Source of the DNA: Treponema sp.
Lineage (GTDB): Bacteria > Spirochaetota > Spirochaetia > Treponematales > Treponemataceae
Length of the DNA: 64,000 nucleotides
Assembly: GCA_017470605.1 (NCBI GenBank)
Contig: JAFUYH010000030.1
Location: 1-64,000 of the forward strand
Direction of reading: 5' to 3'
The stretch's first letter is position 1; every line of letters begins with the position of its first letter. The notes beneath the pieces are model-generated. The model was not told where the DNA came from. It searched no databases and saw only the letters and a list, made by a program, of their open reading frames with translations. The translations under genes were made by a program, and so were the position numbers. Shown here piece after piece: positions 7,578 through 17,200 of this stretch.

Positions 7578-9177
7578 ATTCATATTTGTCACCGGAGGTG
7601 TAGTCTCTGGGTTAGGAAAAGGAATTACAGCCGCAAGTCTGGGGCGTCTTTTAAAGTGCCGCGGCCTTAAAGTCACCAGTCAGAAACTTGACCCCTACAT
7701 GAACGTAGACCCGGGCACAATGAGCCCCTTCCAGCATGGGGAAGTTTTTGTAACGGACGACGGAGCCGAAACAGACCTGGACTTAGGCCATTATGAGCGT
7801 TTTATAGACGAAAATCTTACAAAATATTCAAACCTTACCAGCGGACGAGTTTACTGGAACGTGCTGAACAAGGAGCGTCAGGGAGAATATCTGGGACAGA
7901 CCGTTCAGATTATTCCTCATGTTACAAACGAAATAAAGGACTTTGTATTAAAAAATGCAGAAGTAAGCGGAGCCGATGTGAGCATTGTAGAAGTGGGAGG
8001 AACAATCGGTGATATAGAAAGCCAGCCTTTTCTGGAAGCAATCCGCCAGCTGGCACTGGAAGTTGGACGGCGAAACTGTCTTTTTATTCATGTCTGCCTT
8101 GTTCCTTACATCAGCGGTTCAGATGAATTTAAATCCAAGCCGACCCAGCATTCTGTAAAGGAGCTTATGGCAGTTGGAATTCACCCTGATATTATAGTTG
8201 CCCGCTGTGATAAAGAAATTCCTTCTGACATCCGCAAAAAGATTTCTCTTTTCTGCAATGTTGCCGAAGACTGCGTAATCAACAATACGACCTGCCCCAG
8301 CCTTTACGAAGTGCCCCTCATGCTTCATGCCCAGAACATGGATGATGTAGTCTGCCGGGATCTTGCTCTGGACTGTGCCGGCGGCGACAGACACTACCCC
8401 GAACTTGCCGCCTGGTCACAGATGGTTCAGACTATACATAATCGCAAGGGAGAAGTTCAAATCGCCCTTGTAGGAAAATACGTTAAACTTCATGATTCAT
8501 ATCTTAGCATTGTAGAAGCCTTGAACCATGCAAGTTTTGTAGTGGGAAAAAACGTAAAAATCAAATGGGTTGATTCAGACAGCGTAACAGACCAGACTGC
8601 CCCGGAAGTTTTTAAGGGCTGTCAGGGAATTATTCTTCCCGGCGGATTCGGACACAGGGGTGTGGAAGGAATGGTTTCCGCCTGCCGCTATGCCCGCACC
8701 CATAAAGTGCCGTATTTTGGAATCTGTCTTGGAATGCAGATTGCAGTAATTGAATTTGCCCGCTCAGTTTTAGGCTTCAAAGACGCCAACAGCCGTGAAT
8801 TTGACGAGCTTTGCGAGCATCCTGTAATAGATCTGATGAAAAATCAGGAAGGTGTGATTAAGGGCGGCACAATGAGGCTTGGAAGCTACCCCTGCGAAGT
8901 TGCAGCCGGCTCTATTCTGGAAAAAGCATACGGAAGCAGCCACATAGAAGAACGTCACCGCCACCGCTACGAATTCAACAATGACTACCGCAGCCAGATG
9001 CAGGAGGCTGGCCTTACAATAAGCGGAACTTCCCCGGACGGAAGCCTTGTGGAAGCCGTAGAAGTTTCAGAGGGAGGCCAGTTCCACGTGGGCGTTCAGT
9101 TCCACCCGGAATTTAAGAGCCGCCCGAATAATGCAGGCCCTCTATTTGTAGAGTTCTTGAAGGCCTGCAGAAGCTAG
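7570..9177 (+). CDS. pyrG: CTP synthase
   Basis: The 535-residue enzyme aminates UTP to CTP using glutamine and ATP. The synthetase domain (residues 1-270) has FVTGGVVSGLGKGITAAS, with its P-loop, and KLDPYMNVDPGTMSPFQHGE. The amidotransferase domain carries nucleophile Cys386 in FGICLGMQ and the QFHPEF histidine-glutamate pair near the end. The start is set at 7570 by GGAGG at 7559-7563; upstream in-frame codons come from the palindromic insert. The length matches the family. Confidence 0.95.
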   Translation: MSKFIFVTGGVVSGLGKGITAASLGRLLKCRGLKVTSQKLDPYMNVDPGTMSPFQHGEVFVTDDGAETDLDLGHYERFIDENLTKYSNLTSGRVYWNVLNKERQGEYLGQTVQIIPHVTNEIKDFVLKNAEVSGADVSIVEVGGTIGDIESQPFLEAIRQLALEVGRRNCLFIHVCLVPYISGSDEFKSKPTQHSVKELMAVGIHPDIIVARCDKEIPSDIRKKISLFCNVAEDCVINNTTCPSLYEVPLMLHAQNMDDVVCRDLALDCAGGDRHYPELAAWSQMVQTIHNRKGEVQIALVGKYVKLHDSYLSIVEALNHASFVVGKNVKIKWVDSDSVTDQTAPEVFKGCQGIILPGGFGHRGVEGMVSACRYARTHKVPYFGICLGMQIAVIEFARSVLGFKDANSREFDELCEHPVIDLMKNQEGVIKGGTMRLGSYPCEVAAGSILEKAYGSSHIEERHRHRYEFNNDYRSQMQEAGLTISGTSPDGSLVEAVEVSEGGQFHVGVQFHPEFKSRPNNAGPLFVEFLKACRS

Positions 9178-9235
9178 AGTATAATTTATGAAGAATGATT
9201 TTTTGCCCTTTTGCGGGCATTATCTAGGAGTTGAT

Positions 9236-10405
9236 ATGTACACACAAAGAGATGTTTTGGATTATGTAAATGAAGAGGATGTAAAATTTGTCCGCCTTGC
9301 CTTTTTTGATTTGAATGGTGTACAAAAAAACATTTCAATTATGGCAGACAGACTTGAAAGTGCCTTTAATAACGGCGTGAGTTTTGATGCCTCAGCCATT
9401 TACGGCTTTGAAAGTCCTGAAAAATCAGATTTATTTCTCTACCCTGACCCTACAACCCTTTCTGTTTTACCATGGCGACCAAATACAGGCAAAGTTGTAC
9501 GAATGTTCTGTGCCATAAAATATTCTGACGGCAGGGATTATGAAAAAGACTTCCGGACAATGCTCAAAAAAACTGTAGATAAAGTCCGAACGGAAGCAGG
9601 CCTTGAATTCAGAATCGGTACAGAAATTGAATTCTATCTTTTTAAGCTTGATTCAGAAGGAGAAGCAACAAAAATTCCTTTTGATAATGCAGGCTATATG
9701 GATATTGCCCCTGAAGATAAGGGTGAAAATATCCGCCGCGAAATCTGTTTTACCCTGGAGCAGATGGGAATTCAGCCGGAAGCAAGTCACCACGAAGAAG
9801 GCCCGGGCCAGAATGAAATCGACTTTCATTATTCAGATGCCGTAAGCGCCGCAGACAATGCCGCAACATTCAAATGGATTGTAAGGACAAGAGCCGCAAA
9901 TCAGGGCTTATATGCAGATTTTTCACCAAAACCTCTTGCAGACAAAGCCGGAAGCGGATTTCACATCAACCTTTCCTGCTCAGATTCAGAAAAAAATAAA
10001 TATGCAATGGCCGGAATCTTAAAACACGCAGAAGAAATTACCTGTTACTTAAACTGTCATGAAGAATCCTATAAGAGGCTTGGAGAACACAAGGCTCCAA
10101 AATACATCTGCTGGGGAAAAGAAAACCGCCTTGCCTTTATAAGAGTGCCGGCCGTTACAAATCAGGATTCCCAGAGAATAGAAATCCGTTCCGCGGACTG
10201 TGAATGTAATGTTTATCTTGTTTTCACCCTTTTAATTCACGCTGCTCTGGATGGAATTAAAAATAAAATATCCGTTCCAGAAGAAATCCCGGCCGGAACT
10301 AATCCTGCTGATATGAAGGATGTAAAAATCCTGCCGGAAAGTCTTGAAGAGGCAAAAAAAATAGCAGAGAACAGTTTATTCATTAAAAAAATCCTTGGTT
10401 TTTAA
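9236..10405 (+). CDS. glnA: Glutamine synthetase
   Basis: The 389-residue protein makes glutamine from glutamate, ammonia and ATP. Recognisable GS motifs are EIEFYLF, the HHEEGPGQNEIDFHY metal and ammonia site, GSGFHINLS, NRLAFIRVP and RIEIRSADCECNVYL. It is shorter than the 440-470 residues of common GSI and drifts from consensus at some motifs. The start at 9236 is supported by AGGAG at 9226-9230; an upstream in-frame ATG at 9188 would add 16 residues encoded over a small hairpin (TGCCC...GGGCA). It is followed at once by the ANTAR regulator, a typical anaerobe arrangement. Confidence 0.9.
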   Translation: MYTQRDVLDYVNEEDVKFVRLAFFDLNGVQKNISIMADRLESAFNNGVSFDASAIYGFESPEKSDLFLYPDPTTLSVLPWRPNTGKVVRMFCAIKYSDGRDYEKDFRTMLKKTVDKVRTEAGLEFRIGTEIEFYLFKLDSEGEATKIPFDNAGYMDIAPEDKGENIRREICFTLEQMGIQPEASHHEEGPGQNEIDFHYSDAVSAADNAATFKWIVRTRAANQGLYADFSPKPLADKAGSGFHINLSCSDSEKNKYAMAGILKHAEEITCYLNCHEESYKRLGEHKAPKYICWGKENRLAFIRVPAVTNQDSQRIEIRSADCECNVYLVFTLLIHAALDGIKNKISVPEEIPAGTNPADMKDVKILPESLEEAKKIAENSLFIKKILGF

Positions 10406-10425
10406 GCAGGAAAAAAGGTAAGACT

Positions 10426-10995
10426 ATGAATGCCGATACTCACAGCGTTCTTCTTGTAACAAAAGACAGTAAACTTTCCTCATTGATAGGCGTTTTGCTT
10501 ACAGCACCGCTTTTTGAAACAAAAATTGTCAGTGATTTTAATGAGGCACGTCGCATAACTTCTGAACGTGTCTACAATATCATACTTTCTGACTATTCAG
10601 ATGGGGTCGGGCTTGATTTTGCAACTGATATTTCTGATTCCCTGAGCACAATCCTTCTTCTTACCCCGCAGACTCTGTATGAAGAAGTTTCTTACCGGGT
10701 GGAAGGATATGGAATTATCACGGTTCCAACTCCTTTTGACCAGTTCAATTTCTATTCGACCATAAAAACGGCAATTGCGGTTCAGTACAAGGTTCAGATT
10801 TTGCAGAGTCAGACGACAAAACTCAAGGTAAAAATGGAAGAAATTCGCCTTGTAAACAGGGCAAAAATGCTTTTAATGCAGCACATGGCTATGACAGAAG
10901 AAGAAGCCCACCGCTACATAGAAAAAGAAGCCATGAACCGCGGCCTTAAAAAGACCGCAGTGGCAGAAGAAATCATACGGGATAAGAGCCGTTAA
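10426..10995 (+). CDS. ANTAR-domain response regulator, putative transcription antiterminator
   Basis: Residues 1-125 form a receiver-like domain with Asp56 in ILSDYSDG. Residues from about 130 to 185 form a helical ANTAR RNA-binding domain (VNRAKMLLMQHMAMTEEEAHRYI). Family knowledge: ANTAR proteins bind paired hairpins with A1/G4 hexaloops and stop terminator formation. The gene lies 20 bp after glnA, and candidate targets are present in the carA and gltB leaders. No cognate kinase is in the window. The 3' end overlaps the convergent purF end by 23 bp. Confidence 0.88.
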   Translation: MNADTHSVLLVTKDSKLSSLIGVLLTAPLFETKIVSDFNEARRITSERVYNIILSDYSDGVGLDFATDISDSLSTILLLTPQTLYEEVSYRVEGYGIITVPTPFDQFNFYSTIKTAIAVQYKVQILQSQTTKLKVKMEEIRLVNRAKMLLMQHMAMTEEEAHRYIEKEAMNRGLKKTAVAEEIIRDKSR

Positions 10996-12484
10996 AACAG
11001 CCCTTGCAGAAGTCCTTGCTTCCAAGAGCCTTTAACATTCCCTGCAGGCTTATGAAGGCCAGGGAATCCGCTCCAATTTCCCTGCGGATTTCTTCAAGTT
11101 CGTGGGTGCTGGAAATCAGCTCGTTTTTGCTTGGCGTATCAATTCCTAAATAGCAAGGAAATTTTACCGGCGGAGACGAAACTCTGAAATGAACTTCCTT
11201 TGCCCCGGCTCTTCGCAGAATCTGAACCAGACGGCGGCTTGTTGTGCCCCGGACAATAGAATCATCAATTACAATAACTTTTTTTCCTTCAAGTTCACTG
11301 CGGATTGCATTCAGTTTTACAAAAACCATAGCTTCTCTTTCTGCCTGTGTGGGAGCAATAAAAGTGCGGCCGATATATTTATTTTTTATAATTCCCGTTC
11401 CATAAGGAATGCCGCTGGCAGAGGCGTAGCCCATAGCGGCTCCAAGTCCGCTGTCCGGCACGCCGATTACAATATCTGCCTTTACCGGGGCTTCTTCTGC
11501 CAGAACCTGCCCCATATGATAGCGGGCTTCCTGCACGGAAATTCCGTCTATCACAGAATCTGGCCTGGCAAAATAAACATATTCAAAAATGCAGGTCTGT
11601 TTTTTTTCTGCCGCATATTTTAGGGAAGATACGCCTTCTTTTGTGATTACAATGGCTTCGCCGCCTTCCACATCGCGCAAAAAGTGTCCGTTCACGGAAT
11701 CGATGGCGCATGATTCTGAGGCCAGAATATAGGGCACACCCCGGGCAGGAACACTGTCATTGTCCGGCTTGCCCTCTGTGTCATGGGCAGGAACACTGTC
11801 ATTGTCCGGCTTGACCGGACAATCTATCCTTCCCAGGCACAAGGGCCTTATACCATTAGGATCCCGCAGACCGATGAGCATGTTTTCCGTCATGATGCAA
11901 AGGGCAAAGGAGCCTTTTATGAGTCTTGCAGTCTGAACTACGGCATCTATAAATCTTTTTTGATTTAACTGGAGGGAGTTTTCTTCATCATCAGGCCTTC
12001 CCAAATGACCGCCGTTTTCTATGTACTTACGGACAATCAGCTTTAAAATTACCTCACTGTCACTGGAACTTGAAAAAGTTGAACCGCCGTCTTCAAGCAT
12101 GGCTCTTAATTCAGTATGATTTATCAGCTGACCGTTGTGAGCCAGGGCAATTGAGCCCATCTTAAAGGAATTTAAAAATGGCTGGGCATTTTCTATTGTA
12201 CGGCCACCGGCAGTTGCATAGCGCACATGCCCTATCGCAATATTTCCTTTTAGGATTTCAAAATCAGCTTCCTTAAAAATATCACCCACAAGTCCGGTTT
12301 CTTTTTTCAAAGAGATTTTCTTACCGTCACTAACTGCAATACCGGCGCTTTCCTGCCCCCTGTGCTGAAGGGCTACTAAAGAAAAATATGCTTTGGAAGC
12401 GGCATTTTCCGCTCCAAAAATCCCGATTACACCACATTCATCGTGAAATTTGTCTTCGTTCTTTATGTCATTTTCGCAGGTCAT
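10973..12484 (-). CDS. purF: Amidophosphoribosyltransferase
   Basis: The 503-residue enzyme catalyses the first step of purine synthesis, transferring glutamine nitrogen to PRPP. The catalytic Cys17 in DECGVIGIFG follows a short propeptide. The PRPP loop is VIVIDDSIVRGTTS, and the C-terminal DFCKGCFNG resembles the iron-sulfur ligands of the B. subtilis-type enzyme. Residues around 225-250 hold a palindrome-encoded insert containing KPDNDSVPA twice, between GIRPLCLGR and ILASESCAID. The gene starts one base after the gltD stop, so gltB-gltD-purF is probably one transcript. Confidence 0.94.
   Translation of the reverse strand: MTCENDIKNEDKFHDECGVIGIFGAENAASKAYFSLVALQHRGQESAGIAVSDGKKISLKKETGLVGDIFKEADFEILKGNIAIGHVRYATAGGRTIENAQPFLNSFKMGSIALAHNGQLINHTELRAMLEDGGSTFSSSSDSEVILKLIVRKYIENGGHLGRPDDEENSLQLNQKRFIDAVVQTARLIKGSFALCIMTENMLIGLRDPNGIRPLCLGRIDCPVKPDNDSVPAHDTEGKPDNDSVPARGVPYILASESCAIDSVNGHFLRDVEGGEAIVITKEGVSSLKYAAEKKQTCIFEYVYFARPDSVIDGISVQEARYHMGQVLAEEAPVKADIVIGVPDSGLGAAMGYASASGIPYGTGIIKNKYIGRTFIAPTQAEREAMVFVKLNAIRSELEGKKVIVIDDSIVRGTTSRRLVQILRRAGAKEVHFRVSSPPVKFPCYLGIDTPSKNELISSTHELEEIRREIGADSLAFISLQGMLKALGSKDFCKGCFNGSYPV
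11743..11823. repeat. In-frame tandem repeat and palindrome inside purF
   Basis: A 29-bp sequence beginning GGGCAGGAACACTGTC occurs at 11743-11771 and 11785-11813, period 42 bp (14 codons). The second copy runs into the palindrome ATTGTCCGG-CTTGA-CCGGACAAT. The insert keeps the reading frame and falls where PurF proteins have a short surface connection. It recalls palindromic protein-coding repeats of Rickettsia in behaviour, not in sequence. Confidence 0.75.
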
Positions 12485-12485
12485 T

Positions 12486-14093
12486 TCACACTGCTCCGCC
12501 CATCAGAAAATCATCAATTTCTTTTGCACATTCCCGGCCTTCGGCAATTGCCCAGACAACAAGCGACTGGCCACGGTGCATGTCTCCTGCAGTAAAAACT
12601 TTAGAAGTGCCGGTCGCATAAGGCTCCATCTGAGATGGTGTCTGAACCGTTCCCCGAGACCCCAGTTCCACTCCAAAAGCGCGAGCCGAGTATTCTTCGC
12701 AGCCTGTAAAGCCCGCTGCAACCAAAAGCAGGTCGCAGGGCAGTGTTTTTTCTGAACCGGCCCGCTCAACCAGCTGCCTTTTTCCATCAATCATCTGAAA
12801 TTCCACTTCTACAGTGCGAACCGCAGTAATATGTCCGTCCTTACTGAGCACTTCTTTAACCGTACTTTCATAAACTCTAGGATCGTGGCCAAATTTTGCA
12901 ATAGACTCCTCTGCCCCATAATCAACTTTCAGCACTTTAGGCCACTCCGGCCACGGATTATTTTCCGCCCTCTTTACAGGAGGACAAGGCATCATTTCTA
13001 TCTGAGTTACAGATTTACAGCCCAGACGTATTGCAGAGCCAGTACAGTCATTTCCTGTGTCGCCGCCACCAACAATCACTACATTTTTTCCTTCTATTTC
13101 AATTCCATAACGGTCAAGCAGCATCTGGGCAATCTGTCCGTTTGTAGGCTGCATGTCTATTTTTTCCAGAGCCTCGCTTGTTGCTATTACAGATTTTGTT
13201 ACTGATTTAAGAAAATCAACGGCAAACATCATGCCGCCTGCAGCCCCGTCTTTTTCTTTATTCAATGCATCAATTCCAGCTGAATTAAGGGCACGGGCTT
13301 TTTTAGCGCCACAGCACAAAGCCACAGCATCGTAGCCCTGCAGAATGTGTTCAGAAGAAGCCGAACGGCCGACATCAGCATTAAAAATAAATTCAACGCC
13401 CTCTTCCTTCATCAGCTGAACACGCCTTTCAATCACAGATTTTTCAAGCTTCATGTTTGGAATGCCGTACATCAAAAGTCCGCCGGCCTTGTCTTCCCTT
13501 TCAAAAACCGTAACACTATGTCCGCGGCGGTTGAGCCAGTCGGCAACTGCAAGACCGCTTGGCCCCGAACCGATTACGGCAACTTTTTTTCCGCTTCTTT
13601 TTGCAGGAGGCTCGGCCTTCATGTAACCGCTTTCAAAGGCTTTTTCGATGATGAAAAGCTCGTTGTCGTGAACTGTTACCGCCCCTTCTCCTGCATTTTC
13701 TGAGCCTGCTGTCAATGCCGATGAGCCGGAAACCACAGGGCTTCCGCAGTTACATGCCTTTTCGCAAAGGGCGGGACATACGCGGCCTGTGAACTCCGGG
13801 AAACTTGAAGTTTTTAAAAGCCTCCATGCCGCCATATCAAACTGCCCATTATAAAGGGCATCGTTCCATTCAGGAATGTAATTGTGAAGAGGACATCCTG
13901 TTACCATACCTTTTAGTTTAAGTGCGGACTGGCACATAGGCACCCCGCAGTTCATGCATCTGGCCGCCTGTTCCCGCCGTGCCTTTTCCTCCAGCTTGGG
14001 ATGAAACTCCCTGAAGTTATTTATGCGTTCCTGTGGAGGAATATTTCCGTTTTCCACCCTCTTGTAATCCATGAATCCTGTTGGTTTTGCCAT
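12486..14093 (-). CDS. gltD: Glutamate synthase small subunit
   Basis: The 535-residue subunit passes electrons from NAD(P)H through FAD to the large subunit. The N-terminal Cys-rich domain (CMNCGVPMC, then GCPL and CEKACNCG) binds 4Fe-4S clusters, GSGPSGLAVADWL is the FAD-binding fold and VGGGDTGND belongs to the NADPH domain. About 20 extra residues after CEKACNCG (around residues 123-145, rich in Ser, Ala and Gly) are absent from usual GltD. AAGGAG lies 8 bp before the ATG. It lies between gltB and purF. Confidence 0.94.
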   Translation of the reverse strand: MAKPTGFMDYKRVENGNIPPQERINNFREFHPKLEEKARREQAARCMNCGVPMCQSALKLKGMVTGCPLHNYIPEWNDALYNGQFDMAAWRLLKTSSFPEFTGRVCPALCEKACNCGSPVVSGSSALTAGSENAGEGAVTVHDNELFIIEKAFESGYMKAEPPAKRSGKKVAVIGSGPSGLAVADWLNRRGHSVTVFEREDKAGGLLMYGIPNMKLEKSVIERRVQLMKEEGVEFIFNADVGRSASSEHILQGYDAVALCCGAKKARALNSAGIDALNKEKDGAAGGMMFAVDFLKSVTKSVIATSEALEKIDMQPTNGQIAQMLLDRYGIEIEGKNVVIVGGGDTGNDCTGSAIRLGCKSVTQIEMMPCPPVKRAENNPWPEWPKVLKVDYGAEESIAKFGHDPRVYESTVKEVLSKDGHITAVRTVEVEFQMIDGKRQLVERAGSEKTLPCDLLLVAAGFTGCEEYSARAFGVELGSRGTVQTPSQMEPYATGTSKVFTAGDMHRGQSLVVWAIAEGRECAKEIDDFLMGGAV

Positions 14094-14108
14094 AAATGAA
14101 TCTCCTTA

Positions 14109-14200
14109 TGAGGGGGAAGTCTCCCCCTACGCCCGCACTTTGTTGCGGGCTACCCTCTCTCCTAGGGGGACGCAGCAAGCTGCTTCCCCCTAAAACCCCC
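14109..14200. repeat. GC-rich palindromic element between gltB and gltD
   Basis: The element starts TGAGGGGGAAGTCTCCCCCT, continues with GCCCGCA...TGCGGGC, then CTAGGGGGA, AGCAAGCTGCT and CCCCCTAAAACCCCC. It is the most complete member of the GC-rich family. It occupies most of the 125-bp gap within the operon, stopping just upstream of the gltD ribosome-binding site. Confidence 0.75.
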
Positions 14201-14218
14201 ATGCACTTACTTTCCAAC

Positions 14219-17200
14219 TTACGCCGTGCACTTTCTGAATGCCGCAAGCACTGCCTCGTCGTATTCCAGGCCTGATTCTTCTTCCGCGTAGATTTCTGTC
14301 ATGATTTTCAGATAATCGTTAGGAATGATTTTCTTGAACATTGTTTTGTAATTGTCCCAGTCTGCAAGAATTTCCTTTCCCCGCAGGCTGCCTGTTTCTG
14401 CAACATGCTCTTCAATGAGAGCACGCAGGTTTTCTTCGTCAGTCTTGTTGCGGAGTGTCGTTGTTGCGTCGTCCAGGGCGTACATTTTTACAAGCTCGTG
14501 GTTAAGTCTTTTGTAAAGATTGTGCTTTTCATCAAGAATGTATGCCACGCCGCCGCTCATTCCCGCGCAGAGGTTCTTTCCTGTGCCGCCAAGGATTACC
14601 GCAGTTCCGCCTGTCATGTATTCAAGACCATGGTCGCCGCAGCCTTCTGCCACAACTGTCGCTCCTGAGTTTCGTACGCAGAATCGTTCTCCTGCAACTC
14701 CGTTTATAAAGGCCTTTCCGCTTGTTGCACCAAAAAGAGCTACGTTTCCGACTATGATGTTAGATGCTGCGTCTCCGTCAAAAGATTCCGGCTTTTTGAT
14801 TACAAGTTTTCCGCCGCTCAATCCTTTGCCGAATGCGTCGTTGGCGTCTCCTGTAAGGCGGAGTGTGAGGCCGCGCGGTATAAAGGCTCCAAAACTCTGG
14901 CCGGCCCCTCCAGCAAAGTTCACGCAGAATGTGTCATCTGCAAGACTGTTGCCGTATCGCTTCTGGATTTCGCTTCCCAAAATTGTACCGACTGTTCTGT
15001 CAGTGGATTGGATTGGAATAATATTGTCACACGGATTCGATTTTGCTAACGCAAAATCATTTTTATTTTTTTCTGAAACGGCGTTAGTCGTTTCAAATCC
15101 GTGTGAAATTCTTTTTATCCATGGCAACAAAGTCTTTTCATCCACGGTTTTTTCAAGCCCGAAATCAAAGGAATCCCGCTTTTGCTTCCAGCTGTCAGGA
15201 GATTCCACTGTAAAGCCCTGAGGTGACGGGGAAGATTCACTCTTGGCCAGAAGTCTCTGCAAATCCACCAAATCTGCCCGGCGGAAGCCCTGCCGTTCTT
15301 TTAATTTCAGCAGGTCTGTCCTTCCGCAAAGCTCTTCCACAGTGCGAACTCCAAGGCGTGCCATAATCTCCCGCATTTCCTGAGCAATGAACTTCATGAA
15401 ATTTTCCACATACTCAGGTTTTCCCGGGAACTTTGCACGCAGCTTTTCGTTCTGGGTTGCAACGCCAAAGGGACAGGTGTCCAGCTGGCAGACCCTCATC
15501 ATGGAACAGCCCATGGCAATTAAAGGAGCGGTTGCAAAACCAAATTCTTCTGCTCCAAGCAGAGCCGCAATCACAACGTCACGGCCGCTCATAAGTTTTC
15601 CGTCAGTTTCTATTACCACGCGTCCGCGTAAGCCGTTCTGAATCAAAGTCTGGTGAGTCTCGGCTAATCCCAGCTCCCATGGAAGCCCCGCATGATGAAT
15701 GGAAGAAATTGGAGCCGCACCAGTTCCCCCGTCGTGACCGGAAATCAGAATAACCTGGGCACCGGCTTTTGCAACACCTGCGGCAATCGTGCCGACGCCA
15801 GCCTCGCTTACAAGTTTTACAGAAATACGCGCTGCCCGGTTTGCATTTTTCAAATCGTAAATCAGCTGTGCCAAATCTTCTATTGAATAAATGTCGTGAT
15901 GAGGCGGAGGCGAAATCAAGGCAACACCCGGAGTTGCGTAACGTGTCTTTGCAATCCAAGGGTAAACTTTTTTACCTGGAAGATGGCCACCTTCCCCAGG
16001 CTTTGCTCCCTGTGCCATCTTAATCTGAATCTCGCGGGCACTCAAAAGATATTCTTCTGTTACTCCAAAGCGTCCCGAAGCAACCTGCTTGATTGCAGAA
16101 TTATATTCCGTTCCAAGACGCTCAGGTTTTTCGCCACCCTCACCGCTGTTCGATTTTCCGTGCAGATGATTCATAGCAGCTGCCATGCACTTGTGGGCTT
16201 CCTCGCTGATTGAACCGTAAGACATGGCACCGGTTTTAAATCGCTTTACAATTTCTTCCACGCTTTCAACCTCGTCAAGAGCCACCCCGCCGTCTTTTGC
16301 AAAATTAAAATCCAGCATTGCGCGCAAGGTGTGGGGGTGACTGTTGTCATCAACTAAGGCCGTATATTCCTTAAAACGCTGGTAGTCTCCGTTTCGGGTA
16401 GCCTGCTGCAAGGCAACAATAGTTTCAGGATTGTAAAGATGACTTTCTGCCTGAGGGCCGCGACGGAACTTGTGCTTTCCCACAGAATCCAGATGCTGAT
16501 TCACTGTCAGCCCATGCGGGTCAAAGCCCTGTGCGTGATGATAGCGAACATCTTCTTCAATTTCCTTAAGCCCGATTCCACCCACACGGCTCACAGTGTT
16601 TGTAAAATATTTTTCGATTACATCAGAAGCAATTCCAACCGCCTCAAAAATCTGTGCGCTCTGGTAAGATTGAATCGTGCTTATTCCCATCTTTGCCGCA
16701 ATCTTTACGATGCCGTTAATGATTCCCTTGTTGTAGTCGTCAATGGCAGTGTGGTAATCCTTATCCAGAATTTTCTGGTCAATCAGTTCTGCAATCGCTT
16801 CGTGGGCAAGATACGGGTTGATTGCGCGGGCTCCGTAGCCAAGGCACATTGCGGCCTGGTGAACATCGCGTACTTCCGCAGACTCCAGAATTATAGAAAC
16901 GGCTGTTCTTTTCTTTGTGCGGATTAAATGCTGTTCCACCGCACTCACTGCAAGAATTGCAGGAATTGCCGCATGGTCTTTGTCTACACCCCTGTCGCTC
17001 AAGATGATGATGTTGCAGCCCTCGGCGTAAGCGGAGTCGATTTGGTAGAAGAGATTTTCTAAAGCAGATTCAAGGGGGGAAGTCTCCCCCTCGCTACAGC
17101 CTCCTCGCTTCGCTGCGGGGATAACAAGCAGAGCTTGTTTACCCCCCGCAACGCCCCCATTGACTTCAAATAAAATAGAAATAGTCTTTGCCTTGAGCCC

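Noticed and set aside
11899-11917. GGGC-AAAGGA-GCC hexaloop hairpin on the plus strand within purF
   Set aside because: It fits the A1/G4 hexaloop pattern, but lies antisense inside conserved coding sequence (KGSFALCIM) with no terminator or promoter beside it; likely chance.
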